DNA of 64,000 bases, from NCBI GenBank assembly GCA_903882745.1, contig CAIRYG010000014.1, forward strand, positions 244,727-308,726. Reading direction: 5' to 3'. Shown here piece after piece: positions 51,201 to 59,229 of this stretch (positions are counted from its first letter, which is position 1; each line of letters begins with the position of its first letter). The notes below the pieces were generated by a model. The model saw nothing but the letters and a program-made list of their open reading frames with translations. It searched no databases and was not told where the DNA came from. The position numbers and the translations under genes were made by a program. This stretch comes from an uncultured Gemmatimonadota bacterium (GTDB taxonomy: Bacteria; Gemmatimonadota; Gemmatimonadetes; Gemmatimonadales; Gemmatimonadaceae).

Positions 51201-51257
51201 AATACCATCCTGAACCACGACAATCTCAACGCCGGCCGGAAGCTCGACCCGCGCTAA
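48210..51257 (+). CDS. Secreted M14-family zinc carboxypeptidase-like protein
   Basis: A 1015-residue protein with a signal peptide (FRTLALLLAVTAAPAVVRA followed by QGP). The M14 catalytic domain spans about 70-430: GTIHSTEAGAPTALMELAYR holds the HxxE zinc motif. The substrate-binding region is NNRDAMG, and HDLHESVAYLYDNTI follows. Residues 500-1015 are an accessory part with class I glutamine amidotransferase-like strands (RAARVAVLHTWTSTQTEGWW, NLKAFVEKGGVLLTSNSTSD). It contains a Gly/Arg-rich insertion near residues 868-885. Large M14 proteins of this shape are common in Gemmatimonadota and Bacteroidota. Peptide digestion outside the cell is likely. Confidence 0.88.
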   Translation: MTRFRTLALLLAVTAAPAVVRAQGPVDLANAKPGRLMSQPIDEEYTKKIKEYTTEPFFLSPLVDYMPAAKGIPTPKAVLGDIAGAPTKLPYSKEVYEYMRLLAKSTPRAKVVSIGTTEEGREMIAVAVASEQLMAKLDENRAKLSKLADPRTIKMDDAEADRIAAEVAPVYYITGTIHSTEAGAPTALMELAYRLAVDESPYVRNIREHVITLITPIVEVDGRDRVVDLYNWHVKHPGETYPGPLYWGKYVAHDNNRDAMGMTLKLTQNVLNTYVSWKAMALHDLHESVAYLYDNTIGDGPFNAWLDPLVTNEWQLIGWNNVQEMTRYGMPGVFAHGTFDTWSPGYLMFIAATHNGISRLYETFGNGGTAETVERTLGPNDTERTWYKQNPPLPKVKWSLRNNNNYEQTGLLVSLSYVANNRRQLMRNFYEKSKRSIQKAKTEGPAAYILSANDPRPGAQAKLLEVMRKQAVEISRATSAFTAQVPVKRTAAATAGRSGRGGAAADTTKPATSEARQFPAGSYIIRMDQPYSRIADALLDYQYWSPQDPQKSPYDDTGWTFPESFAVQAVRVTDSKILDVPMELVTGSLTPKGGVTGTGMVYAINHNADNALATLRYALTSANFQAAEDAFEAGGQKFNRGSFLISNVSADALDNATKELGLKAYALTVMPVIKTHPLRAARVAVLHTWTSTQTEGWWRMALDFEKIPYDYISTQDVAKDANLNAKYDVILFGPTSSAQQIVDGMPMWRNPMPWKVTPETPNLTAFAQTDDMRPGLGLTGVANLKAFVEKGGVLLTSNSTSDFALQFGLTNGVSANNPRRGEVVGTLLRSKIVDETSPIVYGIPDNLAIYTDDGGSFNISAMRGGGGGRRGGGGGGGSRATGRGTPDDPDVVQGRPALEPQFAAAERAPVQPWQYAPITEDQLRTPINIIPPDQRPRAVLRFGEQRDLLISGLLDGGADIAQRAVVVDSPLGKGHVVLFGNNPIWRGETIGSYFLVFNTILNHDNLNAGRKLDPR

Positions 51258-51273
51258 CAGCTGCTGGATGTAG

Positions 51274-51310
51274 AAACGCCCGACCGGTCATGCGACCGGT
51301 CGGGCGTTTT
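51274..51310 (+). terminator. Rho-independent terminator after the M14 gene
   Basis: AAACGCCCGACCGGT (51274-51288) pairs over 15 bases with 51295-51309 around loop CATGCG, and the plus strand ends with TTTT. It may also serve the convergent methyltransferase transcript. Confidence 0.88.
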
Positions 51311-51331
51311 GCGTTGTGTACACGCGGCGGA

Positions 51332-52057
51332 TTAGGCGGACGGACCCCGGCGAACCTCGTGAATCGTGATCGTCTGTTTCGCGGTGCCATCCGTCCAGGG
51401 GAGTCGCGCATGGATGCTGGTCACGCAGCCTCGTGCTTCGCATTCGCCGAGGAATGAGAGGAGCGCGACGCGCCCCGGATCGGCGATGAGCGCGACCCCG
51501 TCGGGCTTAAGCGTTGCGACAATGGTCTCCGCGACGAGCGTGGCATAGGTCCGTTCGTAGAGCACGTCGGACGCGAGTACCAGGTCAAAGAGGCCCAGGT
51601 CGGTTGGCAGATGACGCCAATCGACCATGCGCGTCGCGGGCTCGCGTCCGGCATTGGTGATCCCATTGTAGCGGGCAAAGAGCAGGGCGTCGTCGTAATA
51701 ATCGGTGGCGGTCACCGCGTAGCCGGCGCGCAGCGCGCCCAGTGTGACGAGCCCGAGTCCACATCCGAGCTCGAGCGCATTGCGCCCGGCACCGTCGCGA
51801 CCGGCAATCAATGAGGCGAACACCGTGGACGAGGGCCAGATGTCTGCCCAATAGGGAAGGCGCTCGTCTTTGGCGAAGTCGGCTTCGCTAATGAGATCGT
51901 CCGCACTCCGCGGGCGCGTGAGGTGCACGGGAACGCCGGCGACCTCCAAGTCCGTCGACGAGAGCACAAAACGGCGCTCCATCGCGGCGAGCTCAGCCGG
52001 GAGCTCCGGCAATGCCGCGTTAGAGTGCGAAGTCACGGGCAAGCGCGGCGTCGTCAC
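51332..52057 (-). CDS. Methyltransferase-16/METTL-like protein methyltransferase
   Basis: A 241-residue protein (GTG 52057; a GTG at 52036 is also possible). Motifs are LPYWADIWPSSTVFASLIAG, the SAM motif I ALELGCGLGLVTLGALRAGY, TATDYYDDALLFARYNGITN and DLVLASDVLYERTYATLVAE, where the ASDVLYE block matches the seven-beta-strand lysine methyltransferases (METTL20/21-like). ETF-beta lysine methylation by METTL20-like enzymes is known in bacteria and mitochondria, and this genome encodes such an ETF, but nothing here proves it as the target. It overlaps moeA by 38 bases. Confidence 0.82.
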   Translation of the reverse strand: MTTPRLPVTSHSNAALPELPAELAAMERRFVLSSTDLEVAGVPVHLTRPRSADDLISEADFAKDERLPYWADIWPSSTVFASLIAGRDGAGRNALELGCGLGLVTLGALRAGYAVTATDYYDDALLFARYNGITNAGREPATRMVDWRHLPTDLGLFDLVLASDVLYERTYATLVAETIVATLKPDGVALIADPGRVALLSFLGECEARGCVTSIHARLPWTDGTAKQTITIHEVRRGPSA

Positions 52058-53270
52058 GAAGGAGCAAGGCGTTCAGGGATTCCCCTGCCTCGACCCGCGT
52101 ACGATCGGCGGGGACAATCAACAGCGCATTTGCGAGTGACATGCTCGTAAGGATTCCCGAACCCTGAGGGCCGGTGAGTCGCGCAATCCGACGGTCGCTT
52201 TCGACCGAAACCACGGCGCGAAGAAAATGCGTAAGCCCAGCGCCAATTGTGACGGGCTCTTCGAGCACCACAGGAACCACAGGGCGGAAGACCCGATCAT
52301 GCCCTGCCATACGGCGGAGCGCGGGGCGCACGAACAGTTCGAAGGTCACCATCGTGGAGACCGGATTCCCGGGGAGGCCGATCCATGGTGCCCCTGCGAA
52401 TGTGCCGAACCCAATCGGTGCGCCTGGACGCATCCGTACACGCCAGAAGTTCATCACCGCCCCGAGTTCGACCAGCACATCGCGGACGAAATCGAACTCG
52501 CCGACACTAATACCGGCAGACGTTATTAACAGGTCATAGCCCCGGGCGCGCTCGAGATGCTCGCGGAGCGACTCGGGGGTGTCGCGTGCAATCCCCAGAT
52601 ACGTGGGCTCGCCGCCAGCATCGCGCACCAATGCCTGCAATGTCACGCTGTTCGACGAAACAATCTTTTTCCCCTCGCGCACCTGCGCGAAGTCGGTGAC
52701 CTCAACCAGTTCATCGCCCGAGGTCAGAATCGCAACGCGGGGGCGCCGTACGACCTCCACCTCTGCGAAGCCGAGCGAGGCGAGCACGCCAAGCTGCGCG
52801 GCGCCGAGTGGTGTTCCCGCAGGGATCGCGACGGCCCCCGCGTGAATATCCTCGCCTCGCGGTCGTACATGCTTTGCGGTGTCGCGTAGGTCGCGGATCT
52901 CGACCTGCTCGACGCCGCCGTCCGTGTCCTCGACACGAATCACCGTATCCGCGCCCTCGGGCACTGGGGCGCCTGTCATAATGCGCGTCACTTCGCCCGC
53001 GCCAATCGCTCGCGACGGGAATTGACCAGCGGCAATCGTCTCAACGACACGCAATGTGATCGGCGCGGTCGTAAGATCTGCAGCACGCGCGGCATACCCG
53101 TCCATTGCCGAGTTGTCCCACGGGGGCAGCGTGACGGTTGCGATCGCGTCGGTTGCTAAGACCCGCCCTGCGGCCTCCAAGAGTGGAACGCGGACCGCGC
53201 CGAGCGGACGTACGGCAGCGACGATGCGAGCGACCGCATCGTGCACTTGCAGGAGGCGATCTTCGGTCAC
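52020..53270 (-). CDS. moeA: Molybdopterin molybdenumtransferase
   Basis: A 416-residue protein from GTG 53270. The MoeA pattern is complete: VTLPPWDNSAMDGYAARAAD, GEVTRIMTGAPVPEGADTVI, VRPRGEDIHAGAVAIPAGT, the MPT-binding domain VAILTSGDELVEV and SSNSVTLQALVRDAG, LLITSAGISVGEFDFVRDVL, and GLPGNPVSTMVTFELFVRPA. It inserts molybdenum into adenylylated molybdopterin. mobA is two genes upstream in the same operon. It ends inside the methyltransferase gene. Confidence 0.95.
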   Translation of the reverse strand: MTEDRLLQVHDAVARIVAAVRPLGAVRVPLLEAAGRVLATDAIATVTLPPWDNSAMDGYAARAADLTTAPITLRVVETIAAGQFPSRAIGAGEVTRIMTGAPVPEGADTVIRVEDTDGGVEQVEIRDLRDTAKHVRPRGEDIHAGAVAIPAGTPLGAAQLGVLASLGFAEVEVVRRPRVAILTSGDELVEVTDFAQVREGKKIVSSNSVTLQALVRDAGGEPTYLGIARDTPESLREHLERARGYDLLITSAGISVGEFDFVRDVLVELGAVMNFWRVRMRPGAPIGFGTFAGAPWIGLPGNPVSTMVTFELFVRPALRRMAGHDRVFRPVVPVVLEEPVTIGAGLTHFLRAVVSVESDRRIARLTGPQGSGILTSMSLANALLIVPADRTRVEAGESLNALLLRDDAALARDFAL

Positions 53271-53274
53271 CGGT

Positions 53275-54702
53275 TCAGCGGGCCGCGAAGGGTGAGCCCG
53301 CAATCCGCGCGAGGAGTGCGTCGGTGGCCTGCTCCACATCGCGACTGGAGCCGGCGAAGTTGTTGCAGAGGAAACTGAAAATCAGCATACGGCCGTCCGC
53401 GGTTGTCACGTAGCCGGAGAGCGAGCGCGCTTTGTCGACGCTTCCAGTTTTTGCGTGCACATTCCCCTGGGCCGGTGTCCCCTTCATACGTTCGCCGATT
53501 GTGCCGTCGACGCCGGCAATTGGCAGGGCGTCGTAGAACACGGCGAAGTCGCGATGTACGCGCATGGCGTTGAGTACCTTCGCGAGCGTCTCGGGTGTTA
53601 CGTAGTCATGGCGCGACAGGCCGCTCCCGTCGCGCACGGCGGCGCCATCGGGTTTGGCGCCCCACGCGGCGAGTTGGCGTTCCACAACGCGGCGCGCGCT
53701 ATCCGCGGACCCAACCCCGGTCTTCTCCAGCCCCAGCGTCTTGAAGAAGATCTCGGCGATCTGATTCTGCGACGGCTTCTCCATCACCGGGAGAATCGTG
53801 CGGAGCGGCGGCGAGCGCAGCTCGAACAATCGCGTGACGGCGGAGTCGCGGATGGCGCCGTTGGCCCATTTGACGTCCATCGTGTCGCGCACATCAATCG
53901 CGTACGCAGTCAACGCCTGCCGAAGCGCCCCAAGGAAGGCGGCTCCGGGATCTTGGATTGGCGTGGCGGGCCGATCAACGCAATCGTCGCGGCAGCGCGG
54001 CCAGGGCGCACAGCGACCGCGGCACGGCACGTTGCTCGTGCGGCCGGCGGTCCAGAACCCTTCGTTGACGAACAGCTCGTCTACGACCGCGCCGTATGTC
54101 TCGGTCAGGTCATCGATCTGCCAACCATAGCCAAAGTTGTTCCCCGGGAAGGCGTCGCCCCCGCGCCGAACACCACCACGAATCTCACGAATCCCGTGCG
54201 CTGCAATCGAATCGGCCATGTCGCTGAAGGCCAAGCGCCAGTCGCCGCGCATCGCGTCACTGAATGACGGGTCGCCGCGCCCAATCACCACAAGATCCCC
54301 GTCGAGTACACCATCCCGCAGGGTGCCGCGGTACCCAAACGTCGTCCTGAAGGTGAAATCCGGCCCCAACTGCGCGAGGGCCGTGGCACCGGTAATGATC
54401 TTCTGATTCGACGCCGGCATAAAGAACTTGCCCGCGTTGCGCGAGAGCAGCGTATCGCCGGTCGTGGGGTCAACAATCAGCATCCCCCACTGCGCGGTGC
54501 GGAACTTCGCGTCGGCCGCAATCGAGTCCGCCGCCAACACAAGCGCCGTTCGCGTCAGCGGCGCGCCAACGCTCGACGCGCCAGCATTTGGCGCGCCAAC
54601 ATTCGACGGCGTCGCGGCTGGTGCGGGCCTTCCCATTGGTGGCGTGCCGCCGGCGCACGCGGCGCCAAGGACCAAAAGCACGGGAAATACAATCCGCTTC
54701 AT
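53275..54702 (-). CDS. dacB: D-alanyl-D-alanine carboxypeptidase/endopeptidase (PBP4, S13 family), lipoprotein-like
   Basis: A 475-residue protein. ATG 54702 gives an N-terminus RIVFPVLLVLGAACAGGTPP with a lipobox-like GAAC. The three penicillin-binding motifs are present: SxxK in FFMPASNQKIITGATALAQL, SxN in EKPSQNQIAEIFFK and KTG in VHAKTGSVDKARSLSGYV. Between SxxK and SxN lies the large S13 insertion with a Cys-rich segment (CRGRCAPWPRCRDDC, four Cys). The family trims peptidoglycan peptides in the periplasm. It sits oddly inside a molybdenum cofactor gene group and overlaps mobA by 4 bases. Confidence 0.92.
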   Translation of the reverse strand: MKRIVFPVLLVLGAACAGGTPPMGRPAPAATPSNVGAPNAGASSVGAPLTRTALVLAADSIAADAKFRTAQWGMLIVDPTTGDTLLSRNAGKFFMPASNQKIITGATALAQLGPDFTFRTTFGYRGTLRDGVLDGDLVVIGRGDPSFSDAMRGDWRLAFSDMADSIAAHGIREIRGGVRRGGDAFPGNNFGYGWQIDDLTETYGAVVDELFVNEGFWTAGRTSNVPCRGRCAPWPRCRDDCVDRPATPIQDPGAAFLGALRQALTAYAIDVRDTMDVKWANGAIRDSAVTRLFELRSPPLRTILPVMEKPSQNQIAEIFFKTLGLEKTGVGSADSARRVVERQLAAWGAKPDGAAVRDGSGLSRHDYVTPETLAKVLNAMRVHRDFAVFYDALPIAGVDGTIGERMKGTPAQGNVHAKTGSVDKARSLSGYVTTADGRMLIFSFLCNNFAGSSRDVEQATDALLARIAGSPFAAR

Positions 54703-55331
54703 GCGTCCTCCGCCAACATACGTTGAGCCTGCGCCAAGTCCTGTGCGGTGTTGATGTTGAAGAATAGCCGATCGGCGTCCCCCCAAGGGGAACTGTCGAG
54801 CTGCATCACGCGAACGTCCTCGAGCCACGCTCCTGCCCGCGCATCCCCCGCCCGCAGCCGCGCCGCAATCGCCGTGGCGCACCACGGAGAGAACCAGCCC
54901 ACCAACGGCTCCACGCCCCACGCGCCGCTGCTCGTGGGCAACACGGCCTCCGCGCCGTGCAACTCCCCTGTCTCGCGGAGCGCGCGAAGCAACGACGCCG
55001 GTACAAACGGCGTGTCCCACGGCACGGTGAGTACGGCACCATCGGTGGCGTCGATGGACGCCAAAATGCCGCCAATCGCACCAGACCCGGGCACGGCGTC
55101 GCGTATCACGGGCAGCGTCGGGGACCATTGCACGGCGTCGTCAGCGTTCGCGGAGATCACCACGTCGTCGGCCGCTTCGCCGAGCGCGGCTGTCACGAGA
55201 TCCAGCATGCGATGTGTTCCGATCCGCTCGAGCCCCTTGGCGATCCCGCCGAGCCGGAGCGCCTGCCCACCGGCGAGAACCACTCCGGTGCAACGCGCCC
55301 GCCAATCCCGCTGCGGGCTCGGCGCCGTCAT
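54699..55331 (-). CDS. mobA: Molybdenum cofactor guanylyltransferase-like protein
   Basis: A 210-residue protein from ATG 55331. The nucleotide motif is CTGVVLAGGQALRLGGIAKG (the GG.S.RMG.DK pattern). Further elements are DDVVISAN, VIRDAVPGSGAIGGILASID, VLTVPWDTPFVPASLLRAL (D before the metal site is W here) and the C-terminal RLFFNINTAQDLAQAQRML typical of MobA. The loop has LGGIAKG, keeping the Lys. It makes the guanine dinucleotide form of Moco. It overlaps queD and dacB by 4 bases each. Confidence 0.88.
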   Translation of the reverse strand: MTAPSPQRDWRARCTGVVLAGGQALRLGGIAKGLERIGTHRMLDLVTAALGEAADDVVISANADDAVQWSPTLPVIRDAVPGSGAIGGILASIDATDGAVLTVPWDTPFVPASLLRALRETGELHGAEAVLPTSSGAWGVEPLVGWFSPWCATAIAARLRAGDARAGAWLEDVRVMQLDSSPWGDADRLFFNINTAQDLAQAQRMLAEDA

Positions 55332-55771
55332 CCCGGCCCCACGGTCCACGCCGAGCTCAGCGTCGGGTCTTCAGCCACGACCACCCGCGTGACTCGGGCT
55401 GCTGCGCCGAGTGCCGATTGCATCCGTTCGGCGATCACGCGAGCGATGTTCTCTCCCGTCGGAATCAGGCCGTTCGGCTCCACGAACTCGGCGACATCGG
55501 TATTGATGTTGCGATGGTCGAACCGCGCGGTAACCTCACGGGCGATTGCGGCGTCGAGCACGGGCAGGTCGACAATCATACCGGTGAGGGCGTCAGTCGG
55601 ACCGCTGACCGTGATATCCACGGTGTAGGTGTGCCCGTGATACTCGAGACGCGCACACTTCCCGAACGCGGCGACGTTGCGCGCCTCGTCCCATTCTGCG
55701 CGCCGATACCGGTGCGCCGCGGCGAACTGCACGCGGCGCGTAAGCGAGAGCGTGCCGAACGCGGCGCTCAT
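55328..55771 (-). CDS. queD: 6-pyruvoyl-tetrahydropterin synthase / 6-carboxytetrahydropterin synthase-like protein
   Basis: A 147-residue protein with the T-fold zinc site: VQFAAAHRYRR (first His), YHGHTYTVDITV (second and third His). The catalytic Cys region is AAFGKCARL. Also present are FDHRNINTDVAEF and IPTGENIARVIAERMQ. The GKCARLxxHGH context fits QueD for queuosine or a PTPS-like enzyme of pterin metabolism. It is co-transcribed with the two molybdopterin genes, which might suggest a pterin role. QueD is preferred, with no queC or queE nearby. Confidence 0.85.
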   Translation of the reverse strand: MSAAFGTLSLTRRVQFAAAHRYRRAEWDEARNVAAFGKCARLEYHGHTYTVDITVSGPTDALTGMIVDLPVLDAAIAREVTARFDHRNINTDVAEFVEPNGLIPTGENIARVIAERMQSALGAAARVTRVVVAEDPTLSSAWTVGPG

Positions 55772-55781
55772 CGCCCGAGGC

Positions 55782-56522
55782 TCAGCGGAAAACGCCCCAC
55801 GTGTAGCCGACCGTCAGCATCCGGTTCGCCGTCCATGAGTCCAACGAGCCCGTCGGCATAATGGCAATCGGGTCCGAGACCGTCGATTGATAGGTGCCGG
55901 GATACGTCATCTTCCAGAGCCGCCAGCCGAGGTCGGCCCGGAACTCACGGTTCTTGCCGGTGACCCAGCGGACGCCGAAGCCCATCGACACCGAGAACTT
56001 GCCGCCGAAGGTGTAGCCAGAGGCGTCTTCGCGGGTGTCGCCCGGAGTGAAGACATAGCCGGCGCCAAGATGCGTCAGCGGCTGAATCCCCTTCCAGCTC
56101 CGATCGCCCGTGGGGGCGAGGTCAAAGCCGACGTCGAGCGCCATGAGCCAGGTGTTTTTCTCGCCGATATTGCGCGTGGCGGCCGACTTGTTGTAGTCGA
56201 GAATCGTACGCGTGGTGTGCCCCGAGGCGAGCGACGCGTTGAAGTACGTCGGGCCGGTGATGTGGTAGTCGTACCGGATGCCAACGATCGGAATCGGGCT
56301 CTTCGGCGTGACGCCCGGGCCATTGTCGGTCACAAAGAGCAGGCCGCCGAACCCACCAACGCGCGTCGGGTCGACAATGCTCTGGTATGGGCTCTTGTCG
56401 GGCTCCGTGCCGACGATGCTCGCTTGCGCGGCCAGCGGCTGAGCAAGCGGTGCGGTCAACGCCAGCGCGAAGAACGCGGCGGCAGCACGAGTGGCAGCAC
56501 GAGTGGCAAGGGAACGGCTCAC
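55782..56522 (-). CDS. Predicted outer-membrane beta-barrel protein
   Basis: A 246-residue protein with a signal peptide (AAAFFALALTAPLAQPLAA followed by QAS). Strand-turn alternation runs through the mature part: IVGIRYDYHITGPTYFNASL, WLMALDVGFDLAPTGD, FGGKFSVSMGFGVRWVTGKN, FRADLGWRLWKMTYPGTY and a final MLTVGYTWGVFR. It resembles small OmpA-like or OmpW-like barrels, but no family is named. It starts within the last codons of gpmI (4-base overlap) and precedes queD by 10 bases. Confidence 0.72.
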   Translation of the reverse strand: MSRSLATRAATRAAAAFFALALTAPLAQPLAAQASIVGTEPDKSPYQSIVDPTRVGGFGGLLFVTDNGPGVTPKSPIPIVGIRYDYHITGPTYFNASLASGHTTRTILDYNKSAATRNIGEKNTWLMALDVGFDLAPTGDRSWKGIQPLTHLGAGYVFTPGDTREDASGYTFGGKFSVSMGFGVRWVTGKNREFRADLGWRLWKMTYPGTYQSTVSDPIAIMPTGSLDSWTANRMLTVGYTWGVFR

Positions 56523-58075
56523 GCGACACCTCCCAGCACACGCAGATCGCGACCGGTCATCTCCGCCGGGCGATCAACACCGAGCATCGTGAGCGCGGTT
56601 GGTCCGACGTCGCAAAGGGCGCCGCCAGCACGCAGAGGCATGGTGGCCCCGTCTTCGATGAGCATGAATGGCACAGGGTTCGTGGTGTGAGCGGTATGCG
56701 GTCCGCCCGTCGCCGGATCGATCATCATTTCGCAATTCCCATGGTCAGCCGTAATCAGTAGTCGCGTCCCCGACTTCTCGGCGCTCGCGACAATCCGCGC
56801 CAGGCACTGGTCCACCACCTCGACCGCCTTGATCGTCGCAGCGAGATTTCCGCTGTGTCCCACCATGTCGCCGTTGGCATAGTTGCACAGGGTGAAATGA
56901 TGCGATCGGGCCTCGATAGCGTTGCAGAGCACATCGGTTATACCCGGCGCAGACATTTCGGGCATCAGGTCGTAGGTGGCCACCGTCTGGGAAGGGACCA
57001 ACACCCGCTCCTCCCCCCGATATGGCTTTTCTTCGCCCCCGTTAAAGAAATATGTCACATGGGGGTACTTCTCGGTCTCTGCTGTGCGGAGTGTGGTCAG
57101 CCCCGCATCGCATAATACGTCGGCCATAATCCGAGCCATTGAGAACGGCTGGAAGGCGACCGGAAAGCCAAAGGTAGCGTCATACTGCGTCATCGTGGCG
57201 ATATGCAGAGCCGGGCGGCCGCGCACCTCAAAGCCGTCAAAACCCGGGACGGCTAGGCAGCGCACAATCTGCCGCATACGGTCCGAGCGGTAATTCCAGC
57301 AGATCACCGCGTCGCCGTCGCGCATAGGCGCCACGGGGGCCCCGTCGCGGACGATCACGGCGGGCTTGATAAACTCGTCGGTTTCGCCGGCATTGTACGC
57401 GTCGCGAATAAACTGCACGGGGTCGGTCGCGCTCGGGCCGGTGCCGTCTACGGCCGCGCGATAAAACAGCTCGACACGCGGCCACCGATGGTCGCGGTCC
57501 ATGCCAAAGTACCGGCCCCCAACACTGGCGATCTCGGCACGGCCGGCCAACGCCTTCACCAGCTGCTCCATGTAGCCGAGCGCGGAGGTGGGGAGGGTGT
57601 CGCGCCCATCCAGCATCGCGTGAATGGCCACACGGCCAACGCCTTCGCGCTGTGCGAGCTCAACGAGCGCAATCAGGTGGTCCTGGTGCGCGTGGACCCC
57701 ACCGTCACCAATCAGCCCGACCAGGTGCAGCGTCCCATTGCCGGCCTTGGCGTGGGCGCAGGCATCCCGGAAGGCGGTATTTCGGAAGAAATCACCCGTT
57801 TTGACGGCGAGCGAGATCCGCACGAGATCCTGCATCACCACCCGGCCGGCCCCGAGGTTCAGGTGCCCGACCTCACTGTTGCCCATTTGCCCTTCGGGGA
57901 GTCCAACAGATAGCCCCGATGCGTCGAGCAAGGTGCGCGGCGCGCGGGCCCACAACCGATCCCACGTCGGGATATCGGCGAGCGCCAAAGCGTTGCCCGT
58001 ACGGTCGGGGCGGTAGCCCCAGCCATCGAGCACGACAAGTACGACCGGTCGGTTGTCTGTCTGCGAGCGGGCCAT
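56519..58075 (-). CDS. gpmI: 2,3-bisphosphoglycerate-independent phosphoglycerate mutase
   Basis: A 518-residue protein of the expected length. The alkaline-phosphatase-like fold shows VLVVLDGWGYRPDRTGNALA (first metal Asp), the phosphoserine in EGQMGNSEVGHLNLGAGRVV, the substrate loop MLDGRDTLPTSALGYMEQL, VCWNYRSDRMRQI-type residues, and the second metal site LLITADHGNCEMMIDPATGG. It interconverts 3- and 2-phosphoglycerate in glycolysis. It heads a seven-gene minus-strand operon of unrelated functions. It is divergent from the SH3-domain gene. Confidence 0.96.
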   Translation of the reverse strand: MARSQTDNRPVVLVVLDGWGYRPDRTGNALALADIPTWDRLWARAPRTLLDASGLSVGLPEGQMGNSEVGHLNLGAGRVVMQDLVRISLAVKTGDFFRNTAFRDACAHAKAGNGTLHLVGLIGDGGVHAHQDHLIALVELAQREGVGRVAIHAMLDGRDTLPTSALGYMEQLVKALAGRAEIASVGGRYFGMDRDHRWPRVELFYRAAVDGTGPSATDPVQFIRDAYNAGETDEFIKPAVIVRDGAPVAPMRDGDAVICWNYRSDRMRQIVRCLAVPGFDGFEVRGRPALHIATMTQYDATFGFPVAFQPFSMARIMADVLCDAGLTTLRTAETEKYPHVTYFFNGGEEKPYRGEERVLVPSQTVATYDLMPEMSAPGITDVLCNAIEARSHHFTLCNYANGDMVGHSGNLAATIKAVEVVDQCLARIVASAEKSGTRLLITADHGNCEMMIDPATGGPHTAHTTNPVPFMLIEDGATMPLRAGGALCDVGPTALTMLGVDRPAEMTGRDLRVLGGVA

Positions 58076-58143
58076 CGTAGCTCGGCGTGTGGTGTTCGAA
58101 GTAATTTAGAAATCTAACCTCTCGTCACGCTCCCCAACCAGCG
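58076..58143. promoter_or_regulatory. Divergent promoter region of gpmI and the envelope operon
   Basis: 68 bases between divergent starts. It holds an AT-rich core (TAATTTAGAAATCTAACC) with the inverted repeat TTAGA-AA-TCTAA at 58106-58117, a likely place for both -10 regions or an operator. Exact promoter boxes cannot be set. Confidence 0.4.
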
Positions 58144-59229
58144 ATGCACATTCGCCGTCCCTGCCTCGCCATCACCCTATGGGCCCTCGCTGTCGCGTCG
58201 ACGGCGGCCGCCCAGAGCACCCTCGGTACCGCCTCGATCGCCCGCGGGAGCCCGAACGGTCCAAGTGTGGGGGCGGTGAGTGCGGGGGCCCCGATTGTCG
58301 TCGGCGCAACCAAGGGGAGCGAGACCCAAATCACCATCGAAGGCTGGGTCGACGGCGCTCGGCTCGGCGGCGGCAAGGATAACTTCGCCGCCTCGGTCAA
58401 CGGCAAGCGCGCGCTCCGCGTGCGCGCTACGCCTAGTAAGAAAGCCGCCACGATCGCCGAACTGCACGCCGGCGTCGGCGTCGGCACGGGCGAGCAAAAG
58501 GGCAACTGGACCCACGTGAAGCGATCCATGTGGGTTCCGACGGCGGTCCTCGCCAAGGTCGCCCCCAAGGTCGCCTCCAAAGTTGCCCTTCCGGCACCAG
58601 CAACACCCCCACCCCCAGCAACACGCCCAGCGCCTGTTCCAGCGCCGAAAGTGCAGATGGCGCAGAGCGCGCAGGCGGTGCAGGTCGCGCAGACCGCGAT
58701 CGATCCACCCCAGTCTGGTGCCGCACCCTCAGCGGGCGCGATGCACCCGACCAAGTCCGCGCGGCTGTTCGTCGCGCCGAGTGGAGCTGCCATTGGCGAT
58801 CTCGGCGCACAGGCAGTACTCGAACCGATCGCGCGCGATCGCGGCTGGGTGAAGGTGCGCCTCGAAGGGTGGGTCAACGAACGCGACCTGACCACGATGG
58901 AGGCAGCGCCAGGGCTCACCGCCGCCGACCTGCACGCCGACCCAGCCGGAACCCGCGGCCGGACCGTGCGATGGGAAGTGCAGGTGCTCTCGCTGCAAAC
59001 GGCTGATCCGCTCCGCCGCGAAATGGCGCGCGATGAGCCGTATCTGCTCGCGCGCGGGCCGGGCAGTGAAAATGCGTTGCTCTACCTCGCGATCCCGCCG
59101 TCGCTCGCGACAGTTGCGGCCACGTTCCCGCCGATGACCACCGTCATCATCAATGCCAAAGTGCGCAGCGGGAAGAGCGAGCCGTCCGGCGCGCCAATCC
59201 TCGACCTTATCTCCATTACCAAGCGGTGA
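58144..59229 (+). CDS. Secreted protein with two SH3-like domains
   Basis: A 361-residue protein with a signal peptide (AITLWALAVASTAAAQS). A first bacterial SH3-like domain lies near 85-140 (KRALRVRATPSKKAATIAEL, GNWTHVKRSMWVPTAVL). A Pro/Ala linker follows. A second SH3-like domain lies near 205-255 (ARLFVAPSGAAIGDLGAQ, GWVKVRLEGWVNERDL). The C-terminus (WEVQVLSLQTADPLRREMAR) is a separate beta domain. SH3b domains commonly bind peptidoglycan. It is the first gene of an operon with a membrane protein, an L,D-transpeptidase and an M15-type peptidase. Confidence 0.8.
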   Translation: MHIRRPCLAITLWALAVASTAAAQSTLGTASIARGSPNGPSVGAVSAGAPIVVGATKGSETQITIEGWVDGARLGGGKDNFAASVNGKRALRVRATPSKKAATIAELHAGVGVGTGEQKGNWTHVKRSMWVPTAVLAKVAPKVASKVALPAPATPPPPATRPAPVPAPKVQMAQSAQAVQVAQTAIDPPQSGAAPSAGAMHPTKSARLFVAPSGAAIGDLGAQAVLEPIARDRGWVKVRLEGWVNERDLTTMEAAPGLTAADLHADPAGTRGRTVRWEVQVLSLQTADPLRREMARDEPYLLARGPGSENALLYLAIPPSLATVAATFPPMTTVIINAKVRSGKSEPSGAPILDLISITKR

